Assembly (NCBI GenBank): GCA_023390905.1
Contig: JAEWBY010000025.1
Location: 1-64,000, forward strand
Source of the DNA: Pseudomonadota bacterium
GTDB lineage: Bacteria; Pseudomonadota; Gammaproteobacteria; Xanthomonadales; Xanthomonadaceae
DNA: 64,000 nucleotides
Direction of reading: 5' to 3'
Positions 8,797 to 17,139 of the stretch are shown here, piece by piece. The stretch's first letter is position 1. Each line of letters begins with the position of its first letter. The notes beneath the pieces are model-generated. The model saw only the letters and a list, made by a program, of their open reading frames with translations, searched no databases and was not told the origin of the DNA. Made by a program: the position numbers and the translations under genes.

Positions 8797-9537
8797 ATGA
8801 GCAAACGCGTGGCCGTCGTCACCGGCGGCGTGGGCGGGCTGGGCACCGCCATCTGTCAAGCGCTGGCCGACGCCGGCTGCACGGTCATTGCCGCGGACCT
8901 GCCGCCCTCGGCCGAACACCGGGCGCAGTTCGAAGCAGCGATGCACGGGCGCGATGTGCGCTTTGCCGCGGTGGACGTGGCCGATCACGCCTCCTGCGGC
9001 GGGTTGATCTCCTCCGTGCAGCGCGAATGCGGATCGCTCGACATCCTGGTCAACAACGCCGGCATCACCCGCGACGCGACGCTGCGCAAGATGGATCCGG
9101 CGCAATGGCAGGCGGTGATCGACGTCAACCTCGGCGGCGTCTACCACATGTGCCGCCACGCGATCGAAGGCATGCAGGCGCGGGCTTTCGGCCGCATCGT
9201 CAACATCAGTTCGATCAGCGGCCAGACCGGCAACTTCGGACAGACCAACTACGCCGCGGCCAAGGCCGGCCTGCACGGCTTCACCATGTCGCTGGCGCGC
9301 GAAGTCGCCGCCAAGGGCATCACGGTCAACAGCATTTCGCCGGGCTACGTGGAAACGCCGATGACGCGTGCAATGCCGCCGGAGGTGCGCGCACGCACGG
9401 TGGCCTCGATCCCGGCCGGCCGCATCGGCGATCCGGCGGACATCGCGCGCGCGGTGGCCTTCCTCTGCGATGACGCGGCCAGCTACATCACCGGCGCCAA
9501 TCTTCCGGTCAATGGCGGCCTCTTCATGAGCTTCTGA
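8797..9537 (+). CDS. phbB: Acetoacetyl-CoA reductase (second copy)
   Basis: 246-aa SDR-family paralogue of the gene at 7289, the same length and with Tyr152/Lys156 at identical positions. It has GGVGGLG, NNAGITRDATLRKM and NISSISGQTGNFGQTNYAAAK. The start follows TTCAAGGAAAT; the open frame extends 51 codons upstream through the phaR terminator but that part is not coding. It probably also makes (R)-3-hydroxybutyryl-CoA. Divergence between the two copies is large enough that they may differ in cofactor or chain length. FabG is the alternative. Confidence 0.82.
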   Translation: MSKRVAVVTGGVGGLGTAICQALADAGCTVIAADLPPSAEHRAQFEAAMHGRDVRFAAVDVADHASCGGLISSVQRECGSLDILVNNAGITRDATLRKMDPAQWQAVIDVNLGGVYHMCRHAIEGMQARAFGRIVNISSISGQTGNFGQTNYAAAKAGLHGFTMSLAREVAAKGITVNSISPGYVETPMTRAMPPEVRARTVASIPAGRIGDPADIARAVAFLCDDAASYITGANLPVNGGLFMSF

Positions 9538-9584
9538 GTGATCGCTATGCTTGGGCCGCACCGCGCACTTTTCCAGGAGTATCG

Positions 9585-9755
9585 ATGAAGCTCACCCCTC
9601 CCACGTTCGGCGTCTGGTTGATCGCACTGCTGCTGGGCAGCGGCGGCATCGCCGCCCGCTTCGGCTATGTGCCGGTGCTTGCACCGCATGCGTTCTGGCT
9701 GGTCGTGGCCGGGTTCGTCCTGCTGGTGGCCGCGACCCTTTTCAGCAAGCTCTGA
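9585..9755 (+). CDS. Small two-helix membrane protein, function unknown
   Basis: 56-aa ORF starting ATG after a TTTCCAGGAG ribosome binding site. Two hydrophobic segments (about 8-25 and 36-53) are separated by a short ARFGYVPVLAPH loop, and it ends in Ser-Lys-Leu. It lies 47 bp after the second phbB, in the same direction. I do not recognise the family. The good ribosome binding site and the clean membrane topology support a real gene. Confidence 0.6.
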   Translation: MKLTPPTFGVWLIALLLGSGGIAARFGYVPVLAPHAFWLVVAGFVLLVAATLFSKL

Positions 9756-9879
9756 ACCTCGCTGCCGTGGACACGCCGGACCCCGCCGTGTCCACGCAGC
9801 TCAACCTACTCCAGCCGAGCCGCCTCATCCGTCCTGCAAACCGCATGCATCGCGGCAGGCATCGCCGGCGCGATGATGA

Positions 9880-10785
9880 TCAGCGCGCCTGGCGGCAGAA
9901 CCGCTGGCGGTATTCCATCGCCTTGGGCATCAGCGCGGTCAGGTTCTGGATGCGCGTGCCGGGGTTGGGATGGGTGGAGGAAAACTCCGGCGGCGCCTGC
10001 CCGCCGCTGTGTTCGCTCATGCGCTCCCACAGCGGCACCGCTTCCTGCGGATTGAAGCAGGCGGCGGCCGCGAGCATCAGGCCCACTTCGTCGGCCTGGG
10101 TTTCGTGGCTGCGCGCGTAGGGCAGCAGATAGCCGTAACCCATCGCCGCCATCACCATCTGCTGCTGTTGCGGATCCATGCCACTCATCGCGCCGGCCAT
10201 CTGGCCGATCTGGGTGAGCTTCTGCTGCGACATGCGCTGCGCACCATGACGCAGCAACGCGTGCGCGATTTCGTGACCCATCACCACGGCGACCGCATCG
10301 GCGTTCTTCGCCACCGGAATCAGCCCGGTGTATACGGCCATCTTGCCGCCCGGCAGGCAGAACGCATTGGCCTGCTCGGATTCGATGACGTTGACGTCCC
10401 AGTCGAACGATTTCCAGTTGCCTGTCGGCTGCGTGCCACGCTCCTGCGCGATCGCCGCTTCCACTTCCGGCACCTTTTCGATCAGCCGCTGCGCAATCTG
10501 GCGCACGTCGCGCGCAATGGCCGAATCCGGATCCACCGGACGCTCCTGCGAGAGGATTTCCTGGTAGGCCTGAAGGCCGAGGGCTTTTTCTTCATCCACG
10601 CTGATCGAGTTGTCGATCAGCACCTTCTCGCCGGTGTAGGGATCGACCACGCGATTGGAAAACCAGTAGAACGCCGCATAGCCGGCGAAAGCCAGCAGGA
10701 TCAGCCAGCGCACGTTGCCGAACAGCCCGCGCCGGCGTGGCGCGCCGCCGGGGTACTGGTTGCGGCCGAATGGATCGTTCCTCAT
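9880..10785 (-). CDS. M48-family metalloprotease, membrane anchored
   Basis: 301-aa peptidase with an N-terminal membrane anchor (about residues 26-42) and a periplasmic M48 domain. The zinc motif is His171-Glu-Ile-Ala-His175 in MGHEIAHALLRHG; HETQADEVGLMLAAAACFNP supplies the third ligand Glu, and STHPNPGTRIQNL is the conserved C-terminal segment. The start is the ATG after AAAGGAGTTGC. It is 23 bp downstream of the SUMF1-like lipoprotein gene on the same strand, so the two are likely an operon. Role is probably periplasmic protein quality control. Confidence 0.85.
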   Translation of the reverse strand: MRNDPFGRNQYPGGAPRRRGLFGNVRWLILLAFAGYAAFYWFSNRVVDPYTGEKVLIDNSISVDEEKALGLQAYQEILSQERPVDPDSAIARDVRQIAQRLIEKVPEVEAAIAQERGTQPTGNWKSFDWDVNVIESEQANAFCLPGGKMAVYTGLIPVAKNADAVAVVMGHEIAHALLRHGAQRMSQQKLTQIGQMAGAMSGMDPQQQQMVMAAMGYGYLLPYARSHETQADEVGLMLAAAACFNPQEAVPLWERMSEHSGGQAPPEFSSTHPNPGTRIQNLTALMPKAMEYRQRFCRQAR

Positions 10786-10808
10786 CTGCAACTCCTTTGA
10801 GGCGGCCG

Positions 10809-12644
10809 TCAGATGCCGCGCACCACACGAAATCCTACCCGCGCACTGGTCATGTCCGAATCCGACGCCGACCGCCACGCCGCACGCACCTGCACCGGCG
10901 CGCTGGCCCACGAGCCGCCGCGCACCACGCGCGAACGGCAGCCGGGGTTGAACCACGCGCCGCCGTCACCGGGAGCGCGACGATACGAGGCGTGCCAGCA
11001 ATCGGCGACCCATTCACTGGTGTTGCTGCCCAGATCGTGCAGTCCCCAGGCATTGGCCTGGAAGCTGCCGACCGGGGCCGGCCCCCAATGGCCGTCACCA
11101 TACCCGACGAACGCGTTGTTCCAGTGACGACCGCTGGGTGACACATCGTTGCCTCCGGTGAGGTTTCCGAAGCGTGATGGCGGGGTGGCGTTGCCCCATG
11201 GGTAGCGGCCCTGCGTGCCGGCGCGGACGGCGTACTCGTATTCGGCCTCGCTGGGCAGGCGGTAGCCGTGGCCGGTCTGCTGCGCCAGCCACTCGGCATA
11301 GGCTTCGGCGTCGTACACGCTGATGTGCAGGACCGGCAGGTCGCTGCGTGCCGGCGCGCCGCTGTAGTCCGACTGCCAGTCCACGCCGCTGCGCCGCACG
11401 AAGTTGCCGCTGCGTTCGTCATAGACCATCGAATGGCCGCGGCGCGTGGACCGCGGGCGGTAGCCGGTGGCCTGGATGAAACGGCGGTATTCGCCGACGG
11501 TCACCGGCGTGCGCGACATGGCGAAGCCGCGATCGAAACGCACGTAGTGCGCGGGCTTTTCCGCATCCGCCGCGCCGAGTTCAGTGTCGCCCGCGCCCAT
11601 CTGGAAGGCACCGTGCGGCACCACGATCATCTGCGGCCCGCGCCCGCCGTTGGCCAGTGCATCGGTGAACACCTGGCCGGGCCGGAACAGACCATAGTGC
11701 GTCGCCAGTTCGATGCGCTGGCGGAAGTCGGCCGCGATCGGATCGCCCGGCGCGGCGATGCGCAGCACCTCGGCCAGTTTTTCACGCGCCGCCTTCAGGC
11801 CCAGTGGCGAGGCCAGATCCCGCACGCCGAGATCGCGCAGCGCGGCGATGCGCGAGACGCGGATGGTCTCGATGCGCACGCGCGCATCGGCCACGGTCGG
11901 TGCCTGATCACGCACGCGCTCGGCATGGGCCAGCCATCGCTGCGCCCCGTCGAAGTCGCCCGCCTGCGCCGCATCCTCGGCGCGGCGGATGAGCGCGCTT
12001 TCCACCGCCGCCACGCCCTGGCGCGCACGCGCCTGGCCGGGCTTCCACTTCAGCACTTCGCGGAAGCCGGCGAGCGCCCCGCCGCCCTCCTCGCCCAGCA
12101 CGCCATCGGCCAGCGCACGTTCGCTGGCCTGGTTCAGGCGATTGAGCTGATCGACTTCATCCACGCGCTGCAGATAGGCCAGCACCGCGTCATCCTCCGG
12201 ATCGATCGTGCGCGCGACCGCCGCGATCGCGGCCGCTTCACGCGCGGCTTCGTCACGATCCTCGGCGCTCTTCAACACCTGCGCGCCGCGTCGCAGCAGG
12301 CGATCCAGCGCGCGATCCAGCCCTTCACGCGCGGCCGCATCCTGCGGGTCCAGGCGCAGGATCGCCAGATACAGCGGAATCGCATCTTCGGCGCTGGCAT
12401 ACAGGCGGTCCTCGCCCAGTGCCCGCGCTGCCCGCTGGCGCGCATCGGCGATGCCGGCCGGCGTGAGCGCGACCGCCGGCGGCTGCCAGGTGAGCGCGGC
12501 GTTGAGGCTGTCGTCACCGCTGACGGTGATCCGCGGCATGCGCACGTCGGAGCCGTCACCGGATGCAGCGCGTCCGGCGTCCGGCTCGCGCGAACAGGCG
12601 CACAGCAGCAGACCACACAGCATCAACAGTCCGATGGGGCGCAA
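10809..12644 (-). CDS. SUMF1/FGE-domain lipoprotein
   Basis: 611 aa. A lipoprotein signal ends in LCAC with the acylated Cys at about residue 17. Residues about 30-330 are Ala/Arg-rich helical repeats reminiscent of TPRs. Residues about 340-611 are a formylglycine-generating-enzyme-like domain (VPHGAFQMGAGD, TPVTVGEYRRFI, YRLPSEAEYEYAVR, GLHDLGSNTSEWVADCW, VVRGGSW). Such domains in bacteria are often C-type-lectin-like scaffolds and not true sulfatase activators, so activity is open. The start codon is TTG, supported by GGGAGGA 5 bp upstream; an in-frame ATG at codon 8 would give a very short signal. An M48 protease follows in the same operon. Confidence 0.8.
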   Translation of the reverse strand: MRPIGLLMLCGLLLCACSREPDAGRAASGDGSDVRMPRITVSGDDSLNAALTWQPPAVALTPAGIADARQRAARALGEDRLYASAEDAIPLYLAILRLDPQDAAAREGLDRALDRLLRRGAQVLKSAEDRDEAAREAAAIAAVARTIDPEDDAVLAYLQRVDEVDQLNRLNQASERALADGVLGEEGGGALAGFREVLKWKPGQARARQGVAAVESALIRRAEDAAQAGDFDGAQRWLAHAERVRDQAPTVADARVRIETIRVSRIAALRDLGVRDLASPLGLKAAREKLAEVLRIAAPGDPIAADFRQRIELATHYGLFRPGQVFTDALANGGRGPQMIVVPHGAFQMGAGDTELGAADAEKPAHYVRFDRGFAMSRTPVTVGEYRRFIQATGYRPRSTRRGHSMVYDERSGNFVRRSGVDWQSDYSGAPARSDLPVLHISVYDAEAYAEWLAQQTGHGYRLPSEAEYEYAVRAGTQGRYPWGNATPPSRFGNLTGGNDVSPSGRHWNNAFVGYGDGHWGPAPVGSFQANAWGLHDLGSNTSEWVADCWHASYRRAPGDGGAWFNPGCRSRVVRGGSWASAPVQVRAAWRSASDSDMTSARVGFRVVRGI

Positions 12645-12731
12645 ACAGTCCTCCCGGAATCGCCGGATCGAGCCGGCGACGTTAGGCTATTGTCTCCCGA
12701 CTCGGCAACCGACGCATTCAGCGGAGATTTC

Positions 12732-13832
12732 GTGCCCCATTGGATACACACACCCGACGCCCTGGCCGCCTTTTTCCGCGACGCACCCGCGCGCATCGGG
12801 CTGGATACCGAATTCGTTCGCGAGCGCACTTTCTGGCCGCAACTGGCGCTGGTGCAGATCGCGGTCGATGACGACATCCTGTTGATCGATCCGCTCGGCG
12901 CGGGGATGCCCGAAGCGCTGCGCGGCATCCTCGCCAATCCGGCCATCCTCAAGGTCATGCACAGCGCCAGCGAGGACGTGGTCGCGCTGAAGTACGCCTG
13001 CGCAGCCGTCCCGGCGCCGTTGTTCGACACGCAGATCGCCGCCGCGCTGGCGGGCATCGGTGCGGGCATGGGCTACCAGAAACTCGTCGAACAGCTCACC
13101 GGCGTGGCACTGGCCAAGGGCGAAACGCGATCGGACTGGCTGCGCCGCCCGCTCAGCGAATCGCAACTGCATTACGCCGCCGATGACGTGCGCTACCTGT
13201 TCCAGATGCACGACGCGCTGTCGGCGCGCCTGCTCGAACACGATCGCGCCGGCTGGCTGCACGAAGACAGCCAGCGCTTGCTGGAGAATTCGCAGCAGGA
13301 CGAGGGCGAGCGCTGGCCCCATCTGTCCATGCGCAGCGCGCAGTTCCTCGATCCGCCCGCGCAACGCCGCCTGCTGCGCCTGTTGCGATGGCGCGACGTG
13401 CAGGCACGGCGCACCGACAAGCCGCGCAGCTGGATCCTCGACAACGAGATGGCCGTCGCGCTCGCGCGCACCCCGCCCGGGGATCGCACCGCCCTGACCC
13501 GCTGGCTCGACGCGCAGCCCAAGGCGCCGCGCAAGCTGGCCGACGCACTGTGGACCGCGCTGGACACCCCGCTGGATGACGAGATGCAGGCGCCGGAGGT
13601 CCGCGTCGCCAGCGATCGCGACAAATCCCTGCTGAAGAAGCTGCAGGACGCGGTGACCGCGCAATCGCAGGCGCTCGGCCTGCCCGACGGGGTGCTGGCG
13701 TCGCGGCGCACGCTGGAAGCCCTGCTGGACGCGCGACACCAGGGCGAGGATCCGTGGCAGGGCGGCCTGGCCGGCTGGCGGCGGAAACACCTCGAACCGG
13801 TGCTGGCCCCCCTTCTGAACGCGGCGGACTAG
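12732..13832 (+). CDS. rnd: Ribonuclease D
   Basis: 366-aa 3'-5' exoribonuclease that trims tRNA and other small RNA 3' ends. The DEDD exonuclease domain begins GLDTEF (Asp25, Glu27), continues through KVMHSASEDV and ends with LHYAADDVRYLF; a C-terminal HRDC-type domain follows. A GTG start is chosen because AGCGGAG lies 5 bp upstream and the protein then begins at the domain edge. A far longer open frame upstream is antisense to the lipoprotein gene and is not coding. A tRNA-Ala gene lies 39 bp downstream. Confidence 0.93.
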   Translation: MPHWIHTPDALAAFFRDAPARIGLDTEFVRERTFWPQLALVQIAVDDDILLIDPLGAGMPEALRGILANPAILKVMHSASEDVVALKYACAAVPAPLFDTQIAAALAGIGAGMGYQKLVEQLTGVALAKGETRSDWLRRPLSESQLHYAADDVRYLFQMHDALSARLLEHDRAGWLHEDSQRLLENSQQDEGERWPHLSMRSAQFLDPPAQRRLLRLLRWRDVQARRTDKPRSWILDNEMAVALARTPPGDRTALTRWLDAQPKAPRKLADALWTALDTPLDDEMQAPEVRVASDRDKSLLKKLQDAVTAQSQALGLPDGVLASRRTLEALLDARHQGEDPWQGGLAGWRRKHLEPVLAPLLNAAD

Positions 13833-13871
13833 CATCGCCGCCCGCGGGCGGCTAAACTAGCGCTCCCTTGT

Positions 13872-13947
<76 letters not shown>

Positions 13948-13955
13948 CAAACATC

Positions 13956-13984
13956 AAAGGCCAGGCAATCGCCTGGCCTTTTTT
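13956..13984 (+). terminator. Intrinsic terminator after tRNA-Ala
   Basis: AAAGGCCAGGC-AATC-GCCTGGCCTTT with a following TTT run, 8 bp after the tRNA CCA end. Confidence 0.93.
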
Positions 13985-14057
13985 GTGGCTGCGTTCCAAT
14001 ACGGCAATGCTGCCGGTTGTCCGCAGCCATCCTCTGCGTGCAGTCCCCGATGCAATG

Positions 14058-14086
14058 AAAAAACCGCCGGCGAGCCGGCGGTTTTT
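14058..14086 (-). terminator. Intrinsic terminator for the TonB-dependent receptor gene
   Basis: AAAAAACCGCCGGC-GA-GCCGGCGGTTTTT is a near-perfect stem with T-runs in both directions, 21 bp beyond the receptor stop codon. Confidence 0.9.
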
Positions 14087-14106
14087 CGTTCATCCCGGCG
14101 GGAGAT

Positions 14107-16869
14107 TCAGAACCGCCAGTTGAAACCGACCAGATAGGTGCGGCCCCACTCGATGTATTCCAGCGGCCGATCCTTGGTGCCGGCGTAGGTCTGGTACGGC
14201 GAGTTGGTGATGTTGCTGACCTGCGCCACCAGACTCAGGCCGCTCAGCGTACTGCCGCTGGGGAACGTGTAGCCGATCTGGGCATCGGTGACTTCTTCGC
14301 CCACCACGTAGCGCAGCGTGCGGTTGCCGTCGAAATTGCCGATCTCGCCGATGAAGTCCGAACGCTTGCGCATGCTCACGCGCGCTTCGAAGCCGTTGCG
14401 CTCGTAGTACGCGGTGAGGTTGTAGACCTCCTTCGACAGGCCGGGCAATTGAATCGGATCCGCGCCGACACTGTTTGCGCTGTCCGGCGCGAGGATGGTG
14501 ATGTCGCTGTCGTTGAAGCTGGCGCTGGCGACGAGGCCGAAGCCTTCCAGCGGTTGCCACAGCAGATCCAGCGGCAGCGATGCGGTCAGCTCCAGGCCCT
14601 TCAGCTTGCCACCAGTGCCGTTGTAGGGCGCGGTGAAGATGCCCGTGGTCTGGGTGGCCGGCTCGTTCGGGCCCGGCACGTAATCGACCAGGAACGCAGA
14701 AAAATCGTATCCATCACGCTTGTCGGTGAAGATGTAGGTGCGCAGATCCTTGTAGAACACCGCGGCCGCCACGTACGCCTTGTTGCCGAAATATTTTTCG
14801 TACGACAGATCGAATGCGTACGCTTCCCACGGATCCAGCTGCGGGTTGCCGCCGCTCGCACCGGGCCGGCCGGTGGTGGTATCGACGCCGAATTCCAGCG
14901 ACGAGCGCAGTTCGTCCACGCGCGGACGCGCGACCTGCTTGGCCAGCGCCAGCCGCACGGTCTGATCGTTGGCGAACTGGAACGCCAGGTTCATGCTCGG
15001 CAGCACTTCGTTGTACTTCTTGCCGTCCTCGAACGGCTTGACGTTCTGTCCCGCCGGCGCAGATGCATCCCAGTAGTTGGAATTGGAACGCTGATCCACG
15101 CGCTGGAACTGAACGCCGATGTTGCCGCGCACGCCAACCGAACCCCACTGCGTATCCAGATTGGCGCGCAGGTAGGCGGTGGTGATCTCCTCGTCCACCG
15201 TCCACGCCTTCGGCACCAGGTACGAGGCATCCGAATTGGGCGCGAAGGTCATGTAGCGCGCGACCGCATCCGGCACGTTCCAGGCCGGGATGTAGCCGAT
15301 GCCGGCGAAGCCGAGATTGACCCACCCATACTGCAGATCCGATGCGATCGTCGTATCGCCCTGCGCACCGAGATTGATGTTGCCTTCCGGCTGCCACTTC
15401 TGCTTCTGGCGATCGGCGTAGTTCACGCCCACGTCCAGGCCGGAGAACCACGTCCACGAATCCGGCAGCGCGAACGTGCCGCCCAGGCGCACGCCCTTCA
15501 GCTCGTCCTCGACCTTCGGCACCTTGCCATAGCCCGAGCCGTAGATCGTGGTGGTGAGGAACAGCGATCCGGGATCCGAATAATCCAGGCCCGGCGCGAG
15601 CAGCGAGAAATCGCGGGTCGAATAGCGCAGCGTCACCGTGTCAAGCTGCGGCATCGGCGCCAGTTGCGTGTTGTTTTCCAGACTCAGTTCGTCACGCGTG
15701 GCCTTGGAGTAGCTGACATCGGCGAACAGCCGCGCCGAGCCCACGTTGAACTCGTTGTTCCAGCCGAACGCATCGATCTTGTCCTCGCGCTTGTTGTACA
15801 TGCCGCGCACGAGCGGATAGACGTTGTTGGCGGTGCCACCGGTAAAGCTGTTGTTGCCGTTGATCATCACGTCGGACATGAAGAACGGCGGATTGAAGTT
15901 GCCGTTGTAGCCGCTGAGATTGACCTCGAACTGGTTGGCCGTGGTGACCTGCAAGGCTTCGGTGTGGAACAGATCCAGCGTACTGGTCCACGCATTGGAT
16001 GGACGGAACTGCACGGTGGCCATCACCGCATCGCGCTCCAGATCACCGGTGCGGCGCAGCGCCTTGATGCCGTCGGGATAGTAGACGCCGGTGGGAACGC
16101 CCGCGCGAACACGATCGGTGGTATTCGTCGCGCTCCACGGTTCGTACAGGCCCACCTGATCTTCATGGATCGGCGTGTCCGAATGCGAATAGCCGACCGA
16201 AAGACCCCAGGTGCGATCCGCGAACTGGGTGATGAACGCGGCATTGAAGCGATTGCCGTGCGCATCCACGTCCGCGGCCGAGCCCAGCGAGTTGCGCTGA
16301 TACCGCCCGCTCACCGCGACGACCGTATCGTCATAGCTCAGCGGACGCACGGTCTGCATGTCGAGCGTGCCGGACAGGCCCTGGCCCACCAGCCCCGCAT
16401 CCGGCGTCTTGTAGACCGTCACGCCGCTCATCAGTTCGGATGGATACTGATCGAATTCGACGCTGCGATTGTCGCCCGTGCTGACCATCTCGCGGCCGTT
16501 GAGCAGCGTGGTCGCGAAGTCCGGCGACAGACCGCGCACGCTGATCACCTGCGCGCGGCCGGCTACGCGTTGCGCGGCCAGGCCGGGCAGTCGCGCGATC
16601 GATTCGGCGATGCTCACGTCCGGCAGTTTGCCGATGTCCTCGGCCGAGACCGCTTCGACAATCGAGGTCGCGTCACGCTTGACCGAAATCGCGCCTTCGA
16701 TGCCCGCGCGGATGCCGGTGACGGTGACGGTTTCCAGTTCGGTGGCGTCGGTCTGATTCTGGTCCGCCGGCGCGTCGGCCGGCGCGGTCTGCGCGTGCAC
16801 GCTCGCGGCGGAAAACGCGATGGCCGACGCCAACGCCACGCTCAGCAGGTTGCGCTTGTGTTGCAACAT
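14107..16869 (-). CDS. TonB-dependent receptor, probable maltodextrin uptake
   Basis: 920-aa outer-membrane receptor. A signal peptide ends near residue 26 (ASVHAQ). A TonB-box-like ETVTVTG is at about 46-52, the plug domain includes SIVEAVSAEDIGKLPDVSIAE, and the barrel ends in GRTYLVGFNWRF with terminal Phe. The start ATG follows GGGAGAGGGGAAT. The gene lies beside a GH13 alpha-glucosidase, an MFS sugar transporter, a periplasmic GH13 amylase and a LacI repressor, so the ligand is probably maltodextrin. This is the MalA-type arrangement of Xanthomonas and Caulobacter. Substrate is inferred from context. A candidate LacI operator lies 131 bp upstream. Confidence 0.87.
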   Translation of the reverse strand: MLQHKRNLLSVALASAIAFSAASVHAQTAPADAPADQNQTDATELETVTVTGIRAGIEGAISVKRDATSIVEAVSAEDIGKLPDVSIAESIARLPGLAAQRVAGRAQVISVRGLSPDFATTLLNGREMVSTGDNRSVEFDQYPSELMSGVTVYKTPDAGLVGQGLSGTLDMQTVRPLSYDDTVVAVSGRYQRNSLGSAADVDAHGNRFNAAFITQFADRTWGLSVGYSHSDTPIHEDQVGLYEPWSATNTTDRVRAGVPTGVYYPDGIKALRRTGDLERDAVMATVQFRPSNAWTSTLDLFHTEALQVTTANQFEVNLSGYNGNFNPPFFMSDVMINGNNSFTGGTANNVYPLVRGMYNKREDKIDAFGWNNEFNVGSARLFADVSYSKATRDELSLENNTQLAPMPQLDTVTLRYSTRDFSLLAPGLDYSDPGSLFLTTTIYGSGYGKVPKVEDELKGVRLGGTFALPDSWTWFSGLDVGVNYADRQKQKWQPEGNINLGAQGDTTIASDLQYGWVNLGFAGIGYIPAWNVPDAVARYMTFAPNSDASYLVPKAWTVDEEITTAYLRANLDTQWGSVGVRGNIGVQFQRVDQRSNSNYWDASAPAGQNVKPFEDGKKYNEVLPSMNLAFQFANDQTVRLALAKQVARPRVDELRSSLEFGVDTTTGRPGASGGNPQLDPWEAYAFDLSYEKYFGNKAYVAAAVFYKDLRTYIFTDKRDGYDFSAFLVDYVPGPNEPATQTTGIFTAPYNGTGGKLKGLELTASLPLDLLWQPLEGFGLVASASFNDSDITILAPDSANSVGADPIQLPGLSKEVYNLTAYYERNGFEARVSMRKRSDFIGEIGNFDGNRTLRYVVGEEVTDAQIGYTFPSGSTLSGLSLVAQVSNITNSPYQTYAGTKDRPLEYIEWGRTYLVGFNWRF

Positions 16870-16999
16870 ATTCCCCTCTCCCAGGACGTTGTCATGCGGT
16901 GTTCAGGTCGTCACGTTCGCGATCGCCTGACCTGCTGTTCCGGAGCGAAGCGCGCCGGAACGTGCGGCAATGGTAGTGTCAGGCGCACGTGCACAAATC

Positions 17000-17021
17000 T
17001 TCTTGCATACGTATTCATCGC
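17000..17021. promoter_or_regulatory. Candidate LacI operator upstream of the TonB receptor
   Basis: The core TTGCATACGTATTCATC is centred on CG at 17010/17011. It matches the reverse complement of the site at 18864 at 17 of 22 positions, and it lies about 130 bp before the receptor start. Confidence 0.6.
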
Positions 17022-17139
17022 TGCATTTCGCCGGTTTCCGAACAGGCTTTTCGATCTTTGCCATCGCGGCGTCCACGATGACGCGCGCTGTCTCGACCGG
17101 CATTCCACGCAGCGCGGAATGAAAGCGGTTCCAGCGCGA

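Noticed and set aside
11268..13832. An 854-codon frame containing RNase D
   Set aside because: The upstream 488 codons are antisense to the SUMF1-like lipoprotein; the GTG at 12732 has a ribosome binding site and starts at the domain edge.
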